A stretch of 7,297 nucleotides of DNA from Anaerobacillus sp. GTDB lineage: Bacteria > Bacillota > Bacilli > Bacillales_H > Anaerobacillaceae. The DNA lies in the NCBI GenBank assembly GCA_007120055.1, contig SKOL01000054.1:1-7297 (forward strand), in the 5' to 3' direction. Positions 1 through 5,308 of this stretch are shown piece by piece. Each line of letters starts with the position of its first letter. Position 1 is the stretch's first letter. The translations under genes and the position numbers were made by a program. The notes beneath the pieces are model-generated. The model saw only the letters and a program-made list of their open reading frames with translations. It did no database searches and was not told where the DNA came from.

Positions 1-616
1 AGATGTACGTAATTGTCGATGCATATCCTGCGCCTACTCCACCTAATTGGGGGAAGCCAAGTTTTCCAAAAATAAGAATATAGTTGAAAAAGATATTTAT
101 TGGTAATGATAAAAGTGTAATAATCATCGTTACTCGAGTATGTCCTAACGCATCCATAAAAGAGCGTAATACTGTATAAGCAAAAAGCGGAATGATCCCA
201 ATAGCTAAAGCGATTAAATACTCTCTAGCGATTTTCTCAACGACCGGATCCAGGTTCATTAAGCTTAATATTGGATTTAAGAAGAAGAAACCCAATATAA
301 TAACAATAACCGCCAATGCGATAGATAAGTAGATTCCTTGTACAACGGCATAAGGAACTTCTTTTTTATTATTTGCTCCAAGATGGTGGGCAACAATAGG
401 AGTAATCGCCATTAAAATTCCGGAAATTCCAGTGAAAATAGGAACCCAAAGGCTCGAGCCTATCGCAACTCCGGCTAGGTCATTGGAACTGACGTTTCCA
501 CTCATCATTGTGTCAAAAAGGTTCATTGAATATAGGGCAATTTGGGTGACTAAAATAGGAACTAATACATATAAAAATTGGGAAATTTTTTGTCTTAAAG
601 TTGTTGTTTCTTTCAT
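1..616 (-). CDS. norM: MATE family multidrug efflux transporter, NorM-like (N-terminal part, cut by window edge)
   Basis: Reading the minus strand from the ATG at 616-614 gives 205 codons with no stop before the window edge, about 45% of a usual 450-residue MATE protein. The product begins MKETTTLRQKISQFLYVLVP and contains FDTMMSGNVSSNDLAGVAIG, the first-helix and cation-site region typical of NorM-type pumps, followed by several hydrophobic segments and the TPIVAHHLGA and GHTRVTMI stretches. Known MATE proteins have 12 membrane helices and export cationic drugs and dyes in exchange for Na+ or H+; only about the first half is present here. A GGCGGTGA Shine-Dalgarno (complement 622-629) lies 5 nt before the start. 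The gene is divergent from uvsE. The family call is firm; substrate and coupling ion cannot be read from the sequence. Confidence 0.92.
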   Translation of the reverse strand, partial: MKETTTLRQKISQFLYVLVPILVTQIALYSMNLFDTMMSGNVSSNDLAGVAIGSSLWVPIFTGISGILMAITPIVAHHLGANNKKEVPYAVVQGIYLSIALAVIVIILGFFFLNPILSLMNLDPVVEKIAREYLIALAIGIIPLFAYTVLRSFMDALGHTRVTMIITLLSLPINIFFNYILIFGKLGFPQLGGVGAGYASTITYI

Positions 617-653
617 TGTTGTCACCGCCCTTAAAATAAGTCATACGAACGAA

Positions 654-662
654 ATTATATCA
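654..662 (-). promoter_or_regulatory. Extended -10 promoter element for the MATE gene
   Basis: On the minus strand this reads TGATATAAT, a perfect TATAAT -10 box with a TGN extension. It lies about 38 nt before the MATE start codon and upstream of its ribosome binding site. No good -35 hexamer is seen at 16-18 nt spacing, which fits an extended -10 promoter. No comparably good plus-strand promoter for uvsE was found in the 106-bp divergent gap. Confidence 0.5.
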
Positions 663-722
663 GAAAACTACTAAATCGGACAGACCCAAATTAAGCCATT
701 AAATTAGGAAAGAGGCAGATGA

Positions 723-1607
723 ATGAAATTAGGCTATGCGTGTTTAAATGTGACATTAGGTTTAAAAATGAGAACGTGCCGCATTCGTACAGTAGAAATT
801 GAAGGAATGAAAAAAATAAAAGAACTAACTTTATTAAATTTACATTCCGTTAAAACAATATTGGAATGGAATCAAGAAAATGGGATTAATTTTTTTCGGG
901 TAAGCAGTGACATCGTTCCTTTCGGTAGTCATGAAATTTTATCGTGGGATTGGTGGTGTGATGAAGAGGTGCTAGCGATTACGAGTGAAATTCAGAAGCT
1001 GCGAAAAATACATGGCATGAGGTTAAGTGTTCATCCAGGACAGTATACGATCATTAATTCACCAAACGAAAAAGTGGTTAGAAATGCCTTCCGTGACATT
1101 GAGTATCATAATAAATTACTTAATTTAATGGGGGGGACTGACATGGTTATTCATGTTGGTGGAGTATATGGTGATAAAGTTGAAGCGAAAAAACGTTGGG
1201 TGAACAATTATCGCCAACTAAGCGGCGACATCAAAAAGAAATTAATTTTAGAAAATGATGATAAATCATTTCATGTCCAAGATGTTCTCGACATTCATAA
1301 TGAAACAGGGGTACCAGTTTGTTTTGATATTCACCACCATAATTGTAATCGTTTTGAGGGCCTTGAAATCACTAAATTGTTAGATCGTGTTGTACATAGT
1401 TGGGAAGGTGTTCGTTTGCCGAAGATGCACATTAGTTCAGGGAAAAATTCAAAAACAGATACTGCTCATCACGACTATATTTTAAAGGAAGATTTTGATG
1501 CATTTATAGATTTATTATCAGGTCGTAATATTGATTTAATGTTTGAAGCGAAGAAAAAAGAGTTAGCAGTTTTAAAAATAAAATCGGACCTAAAAGAGGC
1601 GCAGTAG
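723..1607 (+). CDS. uvsE: UV damage endonuclease UvsE/UVDE
   Basis: 294-residue protein of the UVDE family, a metal-dependent TIM-barrel endonuclease that nicks DNA 5' of UV photoproducts and some other lesions, starting an excision repair route separate from UvrABC. The N-terminus MKLGYACLN matches the family's opening strand. Residues matching the metal and catalytic set of the Thermus thermophilus enzyme are visible: His70, His104 in HPGQY (with Gln107 and Tyr108), His144, Glu177 in LENDD, Asp202 and His205 in FDIHHH, Lys234 and His236 in PKMH (the lysine is carboxylated in the Thermus enzyme), His249 and Glu275. Length is close to Thermus UVDE and shorter at the C-terminus than B. subtilis UvsE, with nothing essential missing. 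The start at 723 is supported by AGAGG at 711-715; an ATG at 719 is out of frame. The gene is probably monocistronic. Confidence 0.95.
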   Translation: MKLGYACLNVTLGLKMRTCRIRTVEIEGMKKIKELTLLNLHSVKTILEWNQENGINFFRVSSDIVPFGSHEILSWDWWCDEEVLAITSEIQKLRKIHGMRLSVHPGQYTIINSPNEKVVRNAFRDIEYHNKLLNLMGGTDMVIHVGGVYGDKVEAKKRWVNNYRQLSGDIKKKLILENDDKSFHVQDVLDIHNETGVPVCFDIHHHNCNRFEGLEITKLLDRVVHSWEGVRLPKMHISSGKNSKTDTAHHDYILKEDFDAFIDLLSGRNIDLMFEAKKKELAVLKIKSDLKEAQ

Positions 1608-1627
1608 AAAGCATATCATATTTGTTC

Positions 1628-1646
1628 AGTTTAGAACTGTTTTTTG
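1628..1646 (+). terminator. Possible weak intrinsic terminator after uvsE
   Basis: CAGTT-TAG-AACTG forms a 5-bp stem with a 3-nt loop and is followed directly by a run of six T residues, 21 nt after the uvsE stop codon. The stem is short and AT-rich, so termination would be inefficient. The T-run ends just before the putative patA -10 element, so the dyad could instead be a small operator. This is a tentative call. Confidence 0.3.
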
Positions 1647-1653
1647 CTACAAT
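1645..1653 (+). promoter_or_regulatory. patA: Probable extended -10 promoter for patA
   Basis: TGCTACAAT combines TACAAT (5 of 6 to the -10 consensus) with the TGN extension, 50 nt before the patA start. The -35 region at 17-nt spacing is poor (TTCAGT). It supports separate transcription of patA from uvsE. Confidence 0.42.
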
Positions 1654-1703
1654 ACTTGTAATGTCTAATTGGATAAGCTACGTATGAAAGGAAGCCATAA
1701 AAG

Positions 1704-2867
1704 ATGGAGCATTTAATTAATAACGAAGTGAAAAACATTCAAATTTCAGGGATCCGCCAATTTTTTAATAAGGTTGCTAATTACCCTGATGCGATTCAAC
1801 TGACGATCGGGCAACCCGATTTTCCTACACCGACTCATATTAAAGAAGCAGGAAAGAAAGCAATTGATGAGAATAAGACAAGCTATACGAAAAATGCAGG
1901 TTTAGATGAATTATGTATGGCCGCTAGTCAATTTCTCGAAAAAAAATATCAATTAGCCTACGATCCAAAAACTGAAGTAATAACGACGATCGGTGCTAGC
2001 CAAGGCATCGATATTACATTACGTACGATTTTAGAAGAAGGGGCGGAAGTAATTTTACCTGGGCCTGTGTATCCTGCCTACGAACCGATTATCAAAATGT
2101 GTGGTGCGACTCCTGTCTACATTGATACTCGAGAGACGAATTTCAAATTAACAGCAGCTCAAATTGAAGCTGCAATCACTGATAAAACAAGATGTGTATT
2201 TTTACCTTATCCATCAAACCCAACAGGGTGTATTTTAACGGAGGAAGAATTAGCGAATATTGCTGGAGTTTTAAGAGAGCGTGAAATTTTTGTTGTCTCG
2301 GATGAAATTTATAGTGAATTAGTGTACGGTCAAGAGCACCAATCAATCGCTTCATTTAAAGGAATGAAAGAAAAAACGATCATTATTAACGGATTGTCAA
2401 AGTCACACTCAATGACTGGTTGGCGCGTCGGTTTTGTTTTTGCACCTGCGAATATAAGTAAACATATTCTTAAAGTTCACCAGTATAATGTGAGCTGCGC
2501 TAGTTCAGTATCACAACATGCAGCCCTTGAAGCGTTGACGGTTGGAATAGATGATGCACTCTCGATGCGATCCGAATATGAAAAACGCCGTGATTATGTT
2601 TATGATCGTTTATTAAGTATGGGAATCGAGGTTGTTAAACCAGAAGGTGCATTTTATTTATTCCCATCGATAGCTAAATTCGGTATGACTTCAAATGAGT
2701 TTGCAACAAAACTGCTTGAAGAAGGAAGAGTTGCCTGTGTACCGGGAACTGCTTTTTCTAGCTACGGAGAAGGGTATTTACGATTATCTTACGCGTACAG
2801 CATGGACATTCTTGAAGAAGGATGTGATCGAATCGAACAATTTATAAATGGGCAAGACCGAGGGTAA
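1704..2867 (+). CDS. patA: PLP-dependent aminotransferase A (PatA-type, class I/II)
   Basis: 387-residue fold-type I aminotransferase, close in length to B. subtilis PatA (about 393). Such enzymes move an amino group from an amino acid to a 2-oxoacid using pyridoxal phosphate. B. subtilis PatA is assigned to lysine and aromatic amino acid metabolism, including N-acetyl-diaminopimelate transamination, but that assignment is by homology. Visible marks are the N-terminal IQLTIGQPDF substrate loop, GASQ at 97-100, the PGPVYPAYEP stacking region with Tyr123, SNPTG at 171-175, Asp200 and Tyr203 in SDEIYSE, the Schiff-base Lys233 in NGLSKSHSMTGWR, and the carboxylate-binding Arg360 in YLRLSY. The KVHQYNVSCASS stretch is characteristic of the PatA subgroup. 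AAAGGAAG at 1687-1694 is the ribosome binding site, 9 nt from the ATG. No functional link to the downstream reductases is evident. Confidence 0.93.
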   Translation: MEHLINNEVKNIQISGIRQFFNKVANYPDAIQLTIGQPDFPTPTHIKEAGKKAIDENKTSYTKNAGLDELCMAASQFLEKKYQLAYDPKTEVITTIGASQGIDITLRTILEEGAEVILPGPVYPAYEPIIKMCGATPVYIDTRETNFKLTAAQIEAAITDKTRCVFLPYPSNPTGCILTEEELANIAGVLREREIFVVSDEIYSELVYGQEHQSIASFKGMKEKTIIINGLSKSHSMTGWRVGFVFAPANISKHILKVHQYNVSCASSVSQHAALEALTVGIDDALSMRSEYEKRRDYVYDRLLSMGIEVVKPEGAFYLFPSIAKFGMTSNEFATKLLEEGRVACVPGTAFSSYGEGYLRLSYAYSMDILEEGCDRIEQFINGQDRG

Positions 2868-2913
2868 TATGCTGCAATTTTGTCTTTATGAAAAAATAAT
2901 CAGAAAATTCATA

Positions 2914-2943
2914 TTGACAATTCATAGCTAAAGTATTTAAAAT
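2914..2943 (+). promoter_or_regulatory. Probable sigma-A promoter P1 for SiR-1
   Basis: TTGACA at 2914-2919 is a perfect -35 box, followed after 18 nt by TAAAAT at 2938-2943 (5 of 6 to TATAAT). Initiation would be near 2950, giving a leader of about 170 nt before SiR-1. Support comes from promoter P2 (4885-4913), which shares the same -10 and flanking sequence before the second reductase unit. AATTCATA at 2919-2926, inside the spacer, is repeated inverted as TATGAATT at 2967-2974, a possible repressor site spanning the promoter. Confidence 0.6.
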
Positions 2944-2966
2944 GTCTATTAAACATATAAAATAAG
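2936..2966 (+). promoter_or_regulatory. Conserved promoter-proximal block, copy 1 (shared with 4906-4936)
   Basis: From the -10 box onward this 31-nt stretch matches 4906-4936 at 26 positions without gaps, including TTTAAAAT, ATTAA and CATATAAAA. Its position over and just after the predicted start of transcription suits a repressor operator. It does not clearly match the CymR, TnrA or Fnr consensus as I recall them, so no regulator is named. AT-richness makes chance similarity more likely than the count suggests. Confidence 0.45.
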
Positions 2967-3024
2967 TATGAATTAATGCTATTTTGTAAAAGACGTTGAA
3001 ATACTTACATTGACTAGACATACT

Positions 3025-3076
3025 AAAGGCGACTTTTCATTAGAGGTACTCTCTATTGGGCTGTCGCTTTTTGTTT
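3025..3076 (+). terminator. Intrinsic terminator: patA terminator or SiR-1 leader attenuator
   Basis: AAAGGCGAC at 3025-3033 pairs with GTCGCTTTT at 3063-3071 (9 bp with one G-U). An inner TAGAG/CTCTA stem (3041-3045 with 3051-3055) caps it, and the intervening TTCA/TGGG segments can also pair. A T-rich tail continues to about 3080. The direction fits plus-strand transcription. It lies 158 nt after the patA stop but about 80 nt downstream of the P1 -10 box and 45 nt before the SiR-1 ATG, so it would sit inside the P1 leader RNA. No S-box, T-box or other riboswitch core that I know was recognised upstream of it. Confidence 0.75.
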
Positions 3077-3120
3077 TTTAGTAGATAAAAAAATATTTGA
3101 ACTTTTTTGGGGAGGTAACA

Positions 3121-4752
3121 ATGGCATATTTTAAAGAGTGGGGAAATGACAAAGCGAAATTAAGTAAAGAAGAGCTAGCAAAGTTAAAAAAGGATGGTTT
3201 AGACATTATTGAAGATATTGATGCTTATGCAAAGCAAGGGTTTGCATCAATTCCGAAAGAGGAATGGGGACACTTCAAATGGGTAGGGATGTATTTACAG
3301 AAGCCTCGAGAAGCTGGTTACTTTATGATGCGTGTTAATGTTCCTTCAGGTATCTTGACCCATGAACAAGCAACAACACTTGCAAGTATCGGGAAAGACT
3401 ATGGTAGAGATGTTATTGATATTACAACCCGTCAGGCTATTCAATTTCATTGGCTTACTGTTGAACAACTTCCGGATATTTTTCAAAGATTAAATAATGT
3501 CGGTTTATCTTCCGTCGGAGCTGCAGGAGATATCACAAGAAATATTACAGGTAATCCATTAGCGGGAATCGACAGAAACGAATTAATTGATACGAAAGAA
3601 ATCGTTGAGGATTTGTTTCATTTTTTCCAAAACAATAAAGATTTTTCGAATTTACCTAGAAAATTTAAAATATCAATTTCAGCGAATATAAATAATGCCA
3701 GTCAAGATCGTATTAATTGTCTAGCTTTTACTCCAGCAATAAAAGTGGTTGATGGACATGAGGTAATAGGTTTTCATGTCAAAGTGGGTGGCGGGTTATC
3801 TGCCACCCCATACTTAGCAGAGGAATTAGATTTATTTGTACGACCAGAAGAAGTCAAAGACGTCGCTGTTGCAGTTACAACAATTTATCGTGATTATGGA
3901 TACCGTGAAAAGAGACATCGAGCACGGTTGAAATTTTTAATGGCAGAATGGGGGCCGGAGAAGTTTCGTGAAAAACTAATCGAAATTTACGGAAGAGAAC
4001 TTTTATCAAAAGGGGAAGATCAGATAGAAGAATGGAACGGTGGTTATTTCTATGGTGTTCATGAACAGAAGCAAGAAGGGTTCAGCTATATAGGTTTAAA
4101 TGTCCCGGTAGGTAGACTTAATTCTAGAGAACTAATCGAACTGGCTAGGGTTTCCAAAAAATATGGAAATGGTGAGCTGAGAACGTGTACGACTCAAAAT
4201 ATTATAATTCCAAATATACCTCATAAGAAAATAGACGAAATGTTAAAGGAAGAAATTTTAAAAACATTTTCTCCACAGCCAAAAAGCTTTATCGGCTATG
4301 CGGTTTCATGTACAGGTAGTGAATATTGTAATTTTGCTTTAGTTGAAACAAAAGCAAAAATTAAGGAGATCGCGGCCTATTTAGATGATCAAATTGAGTT
4401 AGATGTACCAGTTCGAATGAGTGCAGTAGGGTGCCCAAGTTCATGTGGTCAAAGGCATATTGCTGATATCGGTCTTCAAGGGAGTAAATTAAAAACGAAA
4501 GAATCAGGAATGGTTGAAGCTTTTGAAGTATATGTTGGTGGAACACTTGAGCGAGACGAAGCTTGTTTTAACCAAAAACTGATTGGGAGAATTCCTGTAT
4601 CTAGGATTCAAGAAGTGTTAAAGGATTTGTTATTATTCTTTAAAGAAGAGAAAAACACAGGTGAAAGTTTTTATTATTTCGTACAAAGGGTTGGTATAGA
4701 AGCTGTACAAGAGAAGCTAGATGAAGCGTTATTTGTAGTAAATCACCGTTAA
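3121..4752 (+). CDS. Siroheme/[4Fe-4S] nitrite/sulfite reductase, paralogue 1 (SiR-1; NirA/SirA family)
   Basis: 543-residue one-chain reductase of the ferredoxin-type family, which carries out the six-electron reduction of sulfite to sulfide or nitrite to ammonia in the cytoplasm. The two ferrodoxin-like half domains and the siroheme fold are represented by FMMRVNVP (Arg71), ITTRQAIQFHW, GDITRNITGNPLAG (Arg140), LPRKFK (Lys181, Lys183) and YREKRHRARLKFLMAEWG. Cluster ligands are Cys397 and Cys403 (CTGSEYC) plus Cys438 and Cys442 (GCPSSCG). Lys183 is the position where plant nitrite reductases have Asn and sulfite reductases have Lys, so sulfite is the more likely substrate. Position 135 is Ala where SiR-2 and the M. 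tuberculosis enzyme have Cys; the partner Tyr58 is kept. The ATG at 3121 is chosen because GGGGAGGT at 3109-3116 precedes it and the paralogue aligns from there; an upstream in-frame TTG at 3097 overlaps that site. The gene is closed off by a strong terminator. Confidence 0.95.
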   Translation: MAYFKEWGNDKAKLSKEELAKLKKDGLDIIEDIDAYAKQGFASIPKEEWGHFKWVGMYLQKPREAGYFMMRVNVPSGILTHEQATTLASIGKDYGRDVIDITTRQAIQFHWLTVEQLPDIFQRLNNVGLSSVGAAGDITRNITGNPLAGIDRNELIDTKEIVEDLFHFFQNNKDFSNLPRKFKISISANINNASQDRINCLAFTPAIKVVDGHEVIGFHVKVGGGLSATPYLAEELDLFVRPEEVKDVAVAVTTIYRDYGYREKRHRARLKFLMAEWGPEKFREKLIEIYGRELLSKGEDQIEEWNGGYFYGVHEQKQEGFSYIGLNVPVGRLNSRELIELARVSKKYGNGELRTCTTQNIIIPNIPHKKIDEMLKEEILKTFSPQPKSFIGYAVSCTGSEYCNFALVETKAKIKEIAAYLDDQIELDVPVRMSAVGCPSSCGQRHIADIGLQGSKLKTKESGMVEAFEVYVGGTLERDEACFNQKLIGRIPVSRIQEVLKDLLLFFKEEKNTGESFYYFVQRVGIEAVQEKLDEALFVVNHR

Positions 4753-4829
4753 TTTAAAATGAAGGTTGTTCAAGTAAATATCCAATTCATATAAATGCAA
4801 AAAATGAAAAATTGCATATCTATTGCGAT

Positions 4830-4876
4830 GAAAGTTCTTAGATAAGGTTTAGCTGACTTGTCTAAGAGCTTTTTAA
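4830..4876 (+). terminator. Strong intrinsic terminator after SiR-1
   Basis: 4831-4846 pairs with 4857-4872 in a 16-bp stem with two G-U pairs (core CTTAGATAAG with CTTGTCTAAG) around a 10-nt loop. The descending arm runs into TTTTT then AACTTTTT. It lies 78 nt after the SiR-1 stop and ends about 10 nt before the -35 box of promoter P2, so it separates the two reductase units. Confidence 0.85.
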
Positions 4877-4884
4877 CTTTTTCA

Positions 4885-4913
4885 TTGACTTTCACACAGA
4901 ACAGTTTTAAAAT
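4885..4913 (+). promoter_or_regulatory. Probable sigma-A promoter P2 for yezD-SiR-2-DUF3906-cobA
   Basis: TTGACT at 4885-4890 (5 of 6) and TAAAAT at 4908-4913 (5 of 6) are spaced by 17 nt. Transcription would begin near 4920, 60-65 nt before the yezD GTG. It follows immediately after the SiR-1 terminator and resembles P1 in both boxes and downstream sequence. Confidence 0.62.
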
Positions 4914-4936
4914 ATCAATTAATCATATAAAAAAAC
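4906..4936 (+). promoter_or_regulatory. Conserved promoter-proximal block, copy 2 (shared with 2936-2966)
   Basis: Second copy of the block over and after the -10 box. The shared columns read TTTAAAAT, then TC, ATTAA and CATATAAAA in the same spacing as copy 1. Either a regulator of both reductase units binds here, or this is residue of the duplication that made the two genes. Leader sequence farther downstream is not similar, which favours selective retention of this block. Confidence 0.45.
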
Positions 4937-4983
4937 TAGGGATTAAAAAGCTACATATTCTCAAGCAAAAAGGGGGAGTAGGG

Positions 4984-5133
4984 GTGGTTAATAAATTCGA
5001 GAAAGAGCACGAAAAAGCTTTTTTAAAACTACAAGAAATGTTAAAGGATATTAAGTACGGTTCGATTACATTAGTTGTTCAAGACGGAAAAGTGATTCAA
5101 ATTGAAAAAAATGAGAAGCATCGTTTGAAATAG
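4984..5133 (+). CDS. yezD: YezD family small protein (DUF2292)
   Basis: 49-residue protein starting at GTG: MVNKFEKEHEKAFLKLQEML, then KDIKYGSITLVVQDGKVIQI and EKNEKHRLK. The pattern of an N-terminal amphipathic helix, then YGSIT and VQDGKVIQIE strands and a basic tail, matches the YezD/DUF2292 family. Members are short proteins of unknown biochemical role, often found next to sulfur assimilation genes in Firmicutes. The GTG at 4984 is preferred because the G-rich Shine-Dalgarno AGGGGGAG (4970-4977) lies 6 nt before it. The same frame runs back to a TTG at 4858, but that codon is inside the SiR-1 terminator hairpin and upstream of P2, and the extra residues do not resemble the family. It is the first gene after P2, with 175 nt to SiR-2. 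Function is unknown; a role tied to sulfite reduction is inferred from context only. Confidence 0.84.
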   Translation: MVNKFEKEHEKAFLKLQEMLKDIKYGSITLVVQDGKVIQIEKNEKHRLK

Positions 5134-5143
5134 CTTAATAAAA

Positions 5144-5170
5144 ATTAAAGAATTATAGAATTAAAGAATT
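5144..5170 (+). repeat. Short direct repeat ATTAAAGAATT, two copies
   Basis: ATTAAAGAATT occurs at 5144-5154 and again at 5160-5170, 16 nt apart. AGAATTAAA at 5157-5165 can also pair with TTTAATTCT at 5257-5265, so the repeat may be the base of a leader fold. AT-richness makes this weak evidence alone. Confidence 0.5.
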
Positions 5171-5188
5171 GAAATTTTAGTATGAGGG

Positions 5189-5263
5189 TTCTCTGAGAGG
5201 GTTCACAATTTTAAATTACCAATTGCTTTTATCTTCTCGGAGAAGCTTTCACAATTTTTAATT
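5189..5263 (+). repeat. Imperfect 29-30 nt direct repeat with palindromic cores, upstream of SiR-2
   Basis: Copy 1 (5189-5217) and copy 2 (5234-5263) match at about 25 of 30 aligned positions with one gap. Each begins with a small odd palindrome (TTCTCTGAGAG in copy 1; the perfect 13-mer CTTCTCGGAGAAG at 5233-5245 around copy 2) and continues into TTCACAATTTT. Starts are 45 nt apart, about four helical turns. Neither copy is a terminator. They could be paired operator sites or small RNA hairpins in the yezD-SiR-2 intercistronic region. Confidence 0.6.
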
Positions 5264-5294
5264 CTTCATTAATAAATTGTAAATTGAAAAGCTT
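5243..5294 (+). promoter_or_regulatory. Possible hairpin just upstream of the SiR-2 ribosome binding site
   Basis: AAGCTTT at 5243-5249 is complementary to AAAGCTT at 5288-5294, with a few further interrupted pairs inside. The stem would end 2 nt before the AGGAGG Shine-Dalgarno (5297-5302). Such a fold could tune translation or protect the processed 5' end of the SiR-2 message. It overlaps repeat copy 2, so the two structures would compete. Confidence 0.3.
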
Positions 5295-5308
5295 ATAGGA
5301 GGCAAATG

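Noticed and set aside
432..674. Plus-strand open frame of 80 codons
   Set aside because: It is antisense to the clear MATE reading frame, has no ribosome binding site, and the product resembles no family.
2976..2999. Seven-residue upstream frame (MLFCKRR) in the SiR-1 leader, with a Cys codon, as a possible leader peptide for attenuation
   Set aside because: No Shine-Dalgarno precedes it, there is only one Cys codon, and frames this short are expected by chance in a leader of this length.
2996..3024. Second promoter candidate TTGAAA-17-CATACT before SiR-1
   Set aside because: The -10 box is poor and transcription would start inside the 5' arm of the terminator; P1 fits better and is shared with P2.
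2868..3120. Known riboswitch (S-box, T-box or cobalamin) upstream of SiR-1
   Set aside because: None of the conserved cores I know for these classes could be found; only the terminator and AT-rich stems are present.
4361..4546. Minus-strand open frame of 61 codons
   Set aside because: It lies wholly inside the SiR-1 cluster-binding region, which is conserved protein sequence on the plus strand.
4795..4817. ATGCAA/TTGCAT hairpin after SiR-1
   Set aside because: It is only 6 bp, AT-rich, with an 11-nt loop and no T-run; the 4830-4876 terminator explains termination.
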